A stretch of DNA of 64,000 bases from Jeongeupia chitinilytica (GTDB taxonomy: Bacteria; Pseudomonadota; Gammaproteobacteria; Burkholderiales; Chitinibacteraceae): assembly GCF_014652315.1 (NCBI RefSeq), contig NZ_BMYO01000009.1:1-64000 (forward strand). Direction: 5' to 3'. A program made the position numbers and the translations under genes. Positions 1 through 7,127 of this stretch are shown piece by piece (position 1 is the stretch's first letter; each line of letters starts with the position of its first letter). Under the pieces are notes generated by a model that had not been told where the DNA came from, ran no database searches, and saw only the letters and a program-made list of their open reading frames with translations.

Positions 1-212
1 CACCGAACCGATAAACCCCTGATCGGACAGCGAAATTTCGTCACCCCGATTTCAGCCCTAACCGCAACGCCGCCCCAGACCCGGCGGCGAAGCTGACAAA
101 TCCATGCCAATGGTATCAAAACCGTCAGTTTCGGCCCCGTCGGCCCCACCCAACCGGCCAGAACACCGCCGCCGGCCCGTCAAACACCCCGCAGTCCCCG
201 TTCCACCGCGCC

Positions 213-249
213 GGAAAAGCACAACGGGCGGCCAAAGGCCGCCCGTTGT
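213..249 (-). terminator. Rho-independent terminator after the RNA methyltransferase gene
   Basis: A perfect 13-bp inverted repeat (221-233 with 237-249) closes a three-base loop and, read on the minus strand, is followed by a short T run. It lies about 100 bases past the stop of the minus-strand methyltransferase gene and would end that operon. The remainder of 1-350 holds no convincing gene. Confidence 0.85.
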
Positions 250-350
250 CTCGTATAAGTCGAACCCGATCACAGTCAGGCAGTCCGAAAACGACAACGC
301 CACCCGAAGGCGGCGTTGCGACGCATATATGTATATAGGTGGAAGCCCGC

Positions 351-1502
351 TCAGTCGTGACCGCGGTTGCCGCCAGCGATCATTTTGAATTCGAGCAGCC
401 GGCATTCGAGTGCGCCATTGAACAAGGGCGTCTTCTTCGACGGCTTGAGGCGGATCGCCTTCGCCAGCGCCGGGTCGGCGGTAAAGAAGTAGGCGCGCCA
501 GCCAGCGAAACGCTGCTTCAGTACATTGCCCCACTCCGGATAGGCGGCAAGCAGCTTGTCCTGTTCGTCGAGACGGATGCCGTATGGCGGGTTGGTCAAC
601 AGCACGCCTTCGACCGCCGGCGCTTTCGCGTCGAGCATGTTCAGTTGTTTGAGGCTGACCACGCCATCGAGTTTGGCCGCAAGCAGGTTGGCCTGCGCAT
701 GCATCAATGCGGTCGACGACACGTCGCTGCCGCTGATCTGCAGTGCCTGATCATGACGTTCGGCGTTTCTGGCCTCATCGCGCAGTGCCTGCCAAGCCTT
801 TTCGTCGTGCTGGCGCAGATACTGGAACGCGAAGGTCCGGCGGCTGCCGGGGGCGATATTGCGCGCCTTCAGCACCGCCTCAATCAGGAATGTTCCCGAA
901 CCGCACATCGGATCATACAGCGGCTCGCTGGCCTGCCAGCCGCTCAGCGCCAGAATGCCGGCAGCGAGGTTTTCGCGCAGCGGTGCGTCGACCGCCTCGA
1001 CGCGATAGCCGCGCTTGAACAGCGCCTCGCCCGAGGTATCCAGATAGATCGTCGCCATCCGGTCGGTCAGGAACAGCTGGATGCGCATGTCCGGTTCCTG
1101 CGTATCGACCGACGGACGCGTCCCGCCGGCCTGACGGAAGCGGTCGCAGATTGCATCCTTGACCTTGAGCGCGGCGAGGTTGGTGCTGCGCAGCGGGCTC
1201 TTCACCGCAGTCACGCCGACCTTGATCGTATTGTCGACCGAGAACAGTGCCGGCCAGTCGATTTTCAGTGCCAGCCGATACAGGTCGTCTTCGCGCACAT
1301 AAGGGCGCTCTTCGAGCTTCCACAGGATGCGGCTGGCAATGCGCGATTGCAGATTCGCCTTCATCAACAGGGACCACGGGCCGGCAAACACGACACCGCC
1401 GTCGGTGGGCACGAGCTGCAACGCACCGAGTGCGGTGAGCTCCGCGGTCAACACCTGCTCGAGCCCGCGCGGGCAGGAGGCAAAGAAAGAGAAATTCTGC
1501 AC
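351..1502 (-). CDS. THUMP-domain class I SAM-dependent RNA methyltransferase (RlmL N-terminal-like)
   Basis: About 383 residues. The N-terminus (FFASCPRGLEQVL) and the following THUMP region match the RlmL/Trm14 family, which methylates guanine N2 in 23S rRNA. The SAM pocket is seen as DPMCGSGTFLIEA and the catalytic motif as NPPYG. It corresponds to the shorter form lacking the second RlmK-type methyltransferase domain of E. coli RlmL. The open frame reaches an ATG at 1610, but the extra residues are unlike the family; a GTG at 1502 gives the normal N-terminus, though its ribosome site is weak. It is last in the operon and is followed by a strong terminator. Exact target position is inferred from the family. 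Confidence 0.85.
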   Translation of the reverse strand: MQNFSFFASCPRGLEQVLTAELTALGALQLVPTDGGVVFAGPWSLLMKANLQSRIASRILWKLEERPYVREDDLYRLALKIDWPALFSVDNTIKVGVTAVKSPLRSTNLAALKVKDAICDRFRQAGGTRPSVDTQEPDMRIQLFLTDRMATIYLDTSGEALFKRGYRVEAVDAPLRENLAAGILALSGWQASEPLYDPMCGSGTFLIEAVLKARNIAPGSRRTFAFQYLRQHDEKAWQALRDEARNAERHDQALQISGSDVSSTALMHAQANLLAAKLDGVVSLKQLNMLDAKAPAVEGVLLTNPPYGIRLDEQDKLLAAYPEWGNVLKQRFAGWRAYFFTADPALAKAIRLKPSKKTPLFNGALECRLLEFKMIAGGNRGHD

Positions 1503-1521
1503 GACAACAATCCAAATGAAT

Positions 1522-1540
1522 CGGGGTGCGGAGCACCCCC
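1522..1540 (-). other. Leader hairpin upstream of the methyltransferase start
   Basis: A perfect 7-bp inverted repeat (1523-1529 with 1533-1539) with a 3-base loop lies about 20 bases ahead of the GTG start at 1502, in the 108-base gap after the ion-channel gene. There is no T run after it, so it is not a clear terminator; it may affect translation or RNA stability. Confidence 0.4.
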
Positions 1541-1610
1541 GTAGCACGCAGTATACAGCCAGCAGTTTGGGCACAAGTTGCGCCCGGTGCCGGCGAGCGG
1601 GCTTGTGCAA

Positions 1611-2033
1611 TCAGTCCTCGTCGTCCGCCAGCGCCTTGAGCTGCAGTTGCAGGACCTGCAGCACGACGGCCCCCGACAGGGCGATCATCATGGCGCCGTT
1701 GATGGCCTCGATCGGCCCGAGCAACTTCCAGCGCGGACTCATTACGACGTCACCGTAACCGAGCGTCGCGAAGTTGACCGCCGAGTGGTAGACCGCGTCG
1801 TACAGCGAGCCGAACTCGCCGAGCAGCAGAAAGACGCCGCCCCACACGCTGACCTGCAGGAAGTTGCCGAACAGCAGCAGGGTCATCACGCCGAAAATCA
1901 GGAAGCCGCCCCGGAACAGCGGCGTCCTGCCGGCGTGGCGCCGGTAGAAGTTCACGCTCAGCGCGCTGATCCACGACTGCAGCATCATGCACAGCAGAAT
2001 GACCAGGCCGCCCACCAGCAGGTTTCTCAGCAT
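1611..2033 (-). CDS. Small two-transmembrane ion channel (K+ channel pore family)
   Basis: About 140 residues with one hydrophobic helix at the N-terminus, a second near the middle, a pore segment carrying the selectivity-filter-like TLGYGD, and a final helix. This is the Ion_trans_2 fold; family members conduct K+ as tetramers in the inner membrane. Start ATG at 2033 has an excellent ribosome site (AAAGGAGG) eight bases upstream, so the longer frame to 2081 is not used. It begins 17 bases after the stop of the DUF2955-type gene and is probably cotranscribed with it. No TrkA-N regulatory domain is attached. Confidence 0.85.
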   Translation of the reverse strand: MLRNLLVGGLVILLCMMLQSWISALSVNFYRRHAGRTPLFRGGFLIFGVMTLLLFGNFLQVSVWGGVFLLLGEFGSLYDAVYHSAVNFATLGYGDVVMSPRWKLLGPIEAINGAMMIALSGAVVLQVLQLQLKALADDED

Positions 2034-2049
2034 CGATACCTCCTTTCGA

Positions 2050-3063
2050 TCAGGTTCCGCTCGTACCGGCACGCCGGGCATGCCAGCGCTCGAGCACGAG
2101 CACCGTCAGCGACGCATAGCCGGCAACGGCGACGAACAGCGCCAAGCGCGTCAGCGATGCCTGCATGACGTCCTTGCCTGTGGCGCTATCTTCGATCGCC
2201 GGCCCCAGCAGGATCAGTGCCGTCATCAGCGCATTGCTCCAGAACGACGGCGGATAGCGACTGGCGACCAGCCGGTACAAGCGCCGGCCAATCCACAGTG
2301 CCGCAGCCGCCAGCCACAGTCCCAGCATCCACAGGCTGGCGTGCAGCCCCAGTCCGGCCCACAACAGTGCCGCGAGCAGCGCCCCGAGCAGGGTCGAGCC
2401 GACCAGCTCGCGCCCGGCCTGCCTTGCCGACACCGCGCACGCCTGCTGGCCCAGCGTCACCGTTTTCATCAGCCCGGCGATGTACAACGACGGATTGCTC
2501 AGCGCCAGCAGCCACATCGGCATCACGATCAGCACTGCGCGCGCGGCGATCCACGTCAGCCCCGTCACGTCCGCGGCTGCCGGCGCCTCCGGCACGACCG
2601 TAGCGGTATCCGGAATCAGTGCGTGCGAAAACAGGTTGATCGTTGCGCCAAGCGCAATGCCCGCGCCCAGCGACTTGGCCAGCTGGAGTGCGCTGGCCTG
2701 GTCGGTGACGCCGGCAATCGGAATCAGCGCCACGGCAATCACCGGCAGCAGCAGCAGCGGGTTGCGGCGCCGGAGCCCGCCGAGAAACAGCACGTACAGC
2801 GTCAGCGCGGTCAGTACGGCGGCGCTGGCCGGGTAGTGTTCGAGCAGCGGCACCATCAACACGCCGGCCGCCATCAGCGCGGCAACAAAGAGGCCGGCGA
2901 ATGCCGCCTTGAGCAGCGGCATCGGCGGGCCCGGTTTGCACAGCAACAGCACCGCCAGCAGACAGACGACATAAGGCTGCGCCAGCGCCATGCCGTAGGC
3001 CACCAGCACGGTCAGCCCCAGACCGGCCGCCAGCCGCAATACCGCCCTGTCGCCCCGATGCAT
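2050..3063 (-). CDS. DUF2955/FUSC-like inner-membrane efflux protein
   Basis: About 337 residues, almost wholly hydrophobic, with two blocks of closely spaced transmembrane helices separated by a short hydrophilic link near residue 165, as in aromatic-acid exporter (FUSC/AaeB) relatives. I recognise it as the DUF2955 type that is commonly encoded beside HlyD-like adaptors. It lies directly downstream of the adaptor and outer-membrane factor genes, so it is probably the inner-membrane subunit of a three-part efflux system. Substrate unknown. It lacks the large soluble domain of full-length AaeB. Start ATG at 3063. Confidence 0.7.
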   Translation of the reverse strand: MHRGDRAVLRLAAGLGLTVLVAYGMALAQPYVVCLLAVLLLCKPGPPMPLLKAAFAGLFVAALMAAGVLMVPLLEHYPASAAVLTALTLYVLFLGGLRRRNPLLLLPVIAVALIPIAGVTDQASALQLAKSLGAGIALGATINLFSHALIPDTATVVPEAPAAADVTGLTWIAARAVLIVMPMWLLALSNPSLYIAGLMKTVTLGQQACAVSARQAGRELVGSTLLGALLAALLWAGLGLHASLWMLGLWLAAAALWIGRRLYRLVASRYPPSFWSNALMTALILLGPAIEDSATGKDVMQASLTRLALFVAVAGYASLTVLVLERWHARRAGTSGT

Positions 3064-3081
3064 GTCGCGTCTCCGGCCGGA

Positions 3082-4176
3082 TCAGTAGAGATAGGACATC
3101 ACGCTCATCAACCGGATGTGGATCCAGCCCAGCGCGTTCATCAGGACGTTGTTGCCGGTATACGCAAGGACGTCGGCCTGCCCGCCGACACGCAGCCCTT
3201 GCAGGCCCGGCCGCTCCTTGGGATCGAACTCGATCTTGACCGGAAAACGCTGTGCCTGACGCAACCAGTCGCGGTTGTTCTGCACCGTTGGCAGCGCCCC
3301 CGACGGCTGCGGCTGACCGGTGCTGACCCCGTTGCCGATGCTGCGCACCCGCCCCTTGAGGATACGACCCGGCAGCACGTCCAGCAGGATGTCGACTTCG
3401 TTGCCCGGCTGCATCCGGCCGAGATTGTTTTCGGTGAAATCGGCGCTGATCCAGATGTCGTGACTGACGACGATCGCCATCACCGGCGCGCCGGTGCTGA
3501 CGAACTGGCCGGTGTCGGTGCGCAGGTCGGTCACGACGCCGCCGATCGGTGCGGTAACGCGCGCTTTGCCCAGATCCAGCTCGGCCTTTTCCTTCAGCGC
3601 CCGCGCACTGGCCAGTTGCGAGTTGCGCTCGCCCGGCTCGCCGGCGACTTCGATCGCCCGGCGCAGATCGGCCTGCGCGGCGACGAACTGGCTGTGGGCG
3701 GTATCGCGCGTGGCCTGGGCGATTTCGAGCCGCCGGACCGAAATCGCACCCGGGTCCTCGGCGTACAGCCGCTCCTGGCGTTCCGCGTCCTTGGCGGCGT
3801 TCCTGGCGTTGGCCTGTGCCGCGAGCATCGCGGCTTCGGCCACCCTGACCGCTTCGCCGCCGGCGTTGACGCTGCTCTCGACCGAACGGTAATCGGCCCG
3901 CGCCCGCGCCAGCGCGATTTCGTACGGGGCCGGATCGACATCGAACAGCGGCTGGCCAACGCTCACGCGGCTGTTGTCGTGCACATAGACCCGCGTGACC
4001 GTGCCGACGAGCTCCGCGGCCACCGGCACGACGAAGGTCTGGACCCTCGCCTGCGACGTGTACGGCGTGATCCGGTCGGCGGCCAGATACCACAGCAGCG
4101 AAACCGCAATCAGTGCCAGCACCACCCACGCGCCGATACGGCTGGCCTTTCCCGGCGATCCGGCTTCCTCGGTCAT
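3082..4176 (-). CDS. HlyD/EmrA-type periplasmic adaptor protein
   Basis: About 364 residues: one N-terminal transmembrane helix (about residues 15-32), a biotinyl-lipoyl-like half motif (ELVGTVTRVYVHDNSRVSVGQ), a long coiled-coil hairpin rich in Ala, Arg and Glu (about 75-195), and the second lipoyl half followed by a beta-barrel. This is the adaptor that links an inner-membrane pump to a TolC-like channel. ATG at 4176 is preceded by AGGAG and overlaps the stop of the outer-membrane factor gene in an ATGA junction, so translation is coupled. The open frame extends to 4248, but that part has no ribosome site. Confidence 0.9.
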   Translation of the reverse strand: MTEEAGSPGKASRIGAWVVLALIAVSLLWYLAADRITPYTSQARVQTFVVPVAAELVGTVTRVYVHDNSRVSVGQPLFDVDPAPYEIALARARADYRSVESSVNAGGEAVRVAEAAMLAAQANARNAAKDAERQERLYAEDPGAISVRRLEIAQATRDTAHSQFVAAQADLRRAIEVAGEPGERNSQLASARALKEKAELDLGKARVTAPIGGVVTDLRTDTGQFVSTGAPVMAIVVSHDIWISADFTENNLGRMQPGNEVDILLDVLPGRILKGRVRSIGNGVSTGQPQPSGALPTVQNNRDWLRQAQRFPVKIEFDPKERPGLQGLRVGGQADVLAYTGNNVLMNALGWIHIRLMSVMSYLY

Positions 4177-5750
4177 GGTCCACTCCTGGTTTGCGCGGCC
4201 CGATCGGCCGACGCCGGCGGCAACGGTGTATCCAGTAGCGGGCCCCATTCGCTGCGCCGCCGCAGGTAGGCGTCGGTTTGCGCGTCGACGAGCGGCCGTT
4301 CGCGGCCATTCTGCCAGCCGCCGCCCATCGCCTTGTACAGCGTGATCAGGTCACGCATCATGCTGCCGCGGCTGACGACCAGCAGTGCCTGCTGGTTGAA
4401 CAGTGCGCGCTGCGAATCGAGCACGCGCTGGAAGTCGGCCATGCCTTCCCGATACTGGATGTTGGCGATCTCGAGCGCGCGCTTCGCCGCCTTGCCGGTT
4501 TCGGTCAGCAGCCGGATCTCGTCATGCCGTCCTGCGTAGGCCGTCGCCGCGTCGTCGATCTCGCGCGCGGCGCTCAGCACCGCGTTGACGTAGTTTTCCC
4601 GCAGTTGCATGAAGCGGGCGTCCTGTACCAGCACCTGATTGCCGAGCCGGCCATGGTCGAACACATTCCAGCTGATCGCCGGCCCCAGCCCCATCGTCAC
4701 CGTAGTGCGGCTGTTCGGTGGTGACGCGGTGAAACTGCCGAGTGTCAGGGTCGAACCGCCGCCGACCAGCGACGTCGCCGACACCCCGATCGAACCGATC
4801 AGCGCAATCGACGGGTACAACTCGGCCTCGCTCACGCCGATCAGCGCGGACTGTGCTGCCAACTGCCGTTCGGCCACGCGCACGTCCGGACGGCGGCGGA
4901 CCAGATCGGCCGGGAGTTCGTCGACCAGCGCCAGCTCGCCTTGCGGAATGATCCCGGTCCCGCCTGCGATTTCCGGCAACACACCCGGGGCCCGGCCCAG
5001 CAAGGTGCACAGCGCGTTGCGGCTCTGGCGCAGGCCGGTTTCCAGCTGCGGAATGCCCGACAGCGTGCCGAGGTACTGCGTTCGCGCCTGTTGCAGGTCG
5101 AGTTCGGCGCTGTTGCCGCTCCTGAACAGATGCTCGGTAATCTCGAGGCTGCGCTTTTGCAGCGCGGCGTTGTCGCGGGTGATCTGCAATTGCGCCTCGA
5201 AAGTGCGGACCGCGACGTAGAGTTGCGCGACCTGCGCCGCGAGCAGTACCTGGATGTCGTCATACTGCGCCAGCGTTGCGAAATAACCGGCATCGGCCGA
5301 TTCGATACTGCGCTGGAACCGCCCCCAGAAGTCGGGCTCCCAGCCCAGATTGAATCCCGCACCGACACTGGTATACCAGTCGCGTTTGCCGCCGCTCTGC
5401 TGGCCGACGCCGAGTGCCTGGCCACTCACCTGCTGCAACTGTGGCCAAAGGAAACTCTCGGCGATGCCCTGCTGCGCGCGCGCCTCGAGAATACGCAGAC
5501 CGGCGATCCGGACGCTGGCATTGCGCTCGAGGGCCGCTTCGACCAGCCGGGTCAGCGCCGGATCGTTGAACTTGGCCCACCAGCGCGCGTCGGCTTCGAG
5601 CCGGGCCGCCGGCAGCGCCCGCAACGGCTCGGCGTGCCAATCGTCGAGTGCCGGCACCTCCGGGCGGCGGTAATCCGGGCCCAGTGTCGTGCAGGCGCAG
5701 ACCAGCAGCGACACGCCCAGCGCAGCCCAGCGCCCCCTAGCCGGCATCAT
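4173..5750 (-). CDS. NodT/TolC-family outer-membrane efflux lipoprotein
   Basis: About 525 residues. The start at 5750 gives a lipoprotein signal with Cys20 as the modified residue, followed by TTLGPDYRRPEVP, typical of OprM/NodT channels. Two repeats of the outer-membrane-efflux domain follow, with long Ala/Gln-rich helices. It should form the trimeric exit duct for the neighbouring adaptor and pump. Its first codons overlap the last bases of the AI-2E-type permease gene, and its stop overlaps the start of the HlyD gene. The ribosome site before 5750 is poor, which fits translational coupling. Confidence 0.9.
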   Translation of the reverse strand: MMPARGRWAALGVSLLVCACTTLGPDYRRPEVPALDDWHAEPLRALPAARLEADARWWAKFNDPALTRLVEAALERNASVRIAGLRILEARAQQGIAESFLWPQLQQVSGQALGVGQQSGGKRDWYTSVGAGFNLGWEPDFWGRFQRSIESADAGYFATLAQYDDIQVLLAAQVAQLYVAVRTFEAQLQITRDNAALQKRSLEITEHLFRSGNSAELDLQQARTQYLGTLSGIPQLETGLRQSRNALCTLLGRAPGVLPEIAGGTGIIPQGELALVDELPADLVRRRPDVRVAERQLAAQSALIGVSEAELYPSIALIGSIGVSATSLVGGGSTLTLGSFTASPPNSRTTVTMGLGPAISWNVFDHGRLGNQVLVQDARFMQLRENYVNAVLSAAREIDDAATAYAGRHDEIRLLTETGKAAKRALEIANIQYREGMADFQRVLDSQRALFNQQALLVVSRGSMMRDLITLYKAMGGGWQNGRERPLVDAQTDAYLRRRSEWGPLLDTPLPPASADRAAQTRSGP

Positions 5751-6837
5751 CCGGGTTTTGCGCCACGACCGGTGCGGCCCCGTTGCGGACCCATGCCATG
5801 AACAGCTGGTACCCGATCGCCAGTGCCGTCGCACCGACGAACATGCCGAGAATGCCCGCGCCGACCATGCCGCCGAGCGCACCGAGCAGGATCACCGGCA
5901 TCGGTGCATCGACGCCCCGCCCCAGCAGCAGCGGCTTGAGTACGTTGTCGGACATGCCCGCGACCAGCAGCGCAATCGTGAACAGCACGTTGCCGACGGT
6001 GCCGCCGTCGCCGGACAGCCACAGCCAGGCAATGGCCGGCGCCGTGGCCAGGATCACCGGCACTTGGGCGATGCCGAGGATCAGCGCGACGACGAAGAAG
6101 GTCCCGACCGCCGGAACGCCTGCAAGGTAGCAGATCACCCCGACGAGCAAGGCCTGGATGAAGGCGACGCCGATCACGCCCTGCGCGACCGCGCGTATCG
6201 TCGCCGTGCACAGCCTGACAACCTGCTCGCCGCGTGCCGGTCCGGCGATGCGGTTGGCGATCTCGAGCGAAATGCGCGCCCCAGCCTCGCCGAACGACAT
6301 GATGACGCCGGCCACGATGAAGGAAACGATGAACTTGAGCAGGTCGCCGCCCATGCTGGCGACCAGACTGAGCAGGTGCCTTGAGATGTTGCCGATCTTC
6401 GGTTGCTGGCTCTGGATCAGACCCGGCAGGTCGGTCGACGCACGTTGCCAGACGATGTAGATCTTCTTGCCGATGATCGGCACCGCCTCGAGGCGCTCCG
6501 GGGGCTGCGGAACGTGCACGGTGTTGTTGCGGACCGACATGACCAGACTGGTGATCGAATCGCCGATCGAACTGGTGAACGCCACCGTCGGCGCGGCAAC
6601 GAGGAGCAGCCCGGCCAGCACCAGCACCGTTGCGGCCAGCCACTGCCGTCCGAGCGAGTGCGCGAGCTTCCTTTGCAGCGGATACAGCGTCACCGCCAGC
6701 ACGAGAGCCCAGAGCATCAGCGTCAGGAACGGGGCAAAGATGCCGTAGCAGAAGACCGCCAACACGACGAACAGGCCGAACTTGATGAACAAGTCGAACA
6801 AGCCGTCCAGTTTTTCCGGTGACGCTGGATTTTGCAT
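5737..6837 (-). CDS. AI-2E/PerM-family permease
   Basis: About 366 residues with paired N-terminal helices, a central soluble segment containing PQPPERLEAVPIIGKK, and four or more C-terminal helices. This is the AI-2E transporter (PF01594) fold, whose members export small molecules or exchange ions. ATG at 6837 follows GAGGT and is the first start giving the family N-terminus; the long upstream extension in the same frame has no membrane-protein character. First gene of the efflux operon, so the promoter should lie in 6838-7127. Actual substrate unknown. Confidence 0.85.
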   Translation of the reverse strand: MQNPASPEKLDGLFDLFIKFGLFVVLAVFCYGIFAPFLTLMLWALVLAVTLYPLQRKLAHSLGRQWLAATVLVLAGLLLVAAPTVAFTSSIGDSITSLVMSVRNNTVHVPQPPERLEAVPIIGKKIYIVWQRASTDLPGLIQSQQPKIGNISRHLLSLVASMGGDLLKFIVSFIVAGVIMSFGEAGARISLEIANRIAGPARGEQVVRLCTATIRAVAQGVIGVAFIQALLVGVICYLAGVPAVGTFFVVALILGIAQVPVILATAPAIAWLWLSGDGGTVGNVLFTIALLVAGMSDNVLKPLLLGRGVDAPMPVILLGALGGMVGAGILGMFVGATALAIGYQLFMAWVRNGAAPVVAQNPDDAG

Positions 6838-7127
6838 GAGATGGACCTCGCATCTGGAGCCGCCCGGGCGGGCGGAACCGGCGGCCTTGCCAGCGTTGAC
6901 GCGGCATCGGTACCGCCTGCTGCACCAGTGTAGGTCATGATCCGGGCCGGAGCCGGATCGCCACCGGCCGGGGTGCGGACGATGGATGATTGCGGCGGCC
7001 CAACGGACCGGCCGCGGCTTGCCGCCACCCAGCCTGGCGGGCAGGCCGGGCGCGCGGCGACCGGCCGGTCGGCCACGCCCCTGAGTGATGCAGCCCTGCG
7101 CGGCGGGAGCGCCGCACCGCCGCTCCG
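6838..7127. other. Intergenic region between the condensin block and the efflux operon
   Basis: About 290 very GC-rich bases with several short GC hairpins but no T-tailed terminator. It must carry the end of the SMC-like gene transcript and the promoter of the efflux operon. No convincing -35/-10 pair or gene was found. Confidence 0.4.

Noticed and set aside
1987..4269. Long plus-strand frame antisense to the efflux genes
   Set aside because: Gln/Arg-rich composition, no domain, and the minus-strand genes have clear families and ribosome sites.
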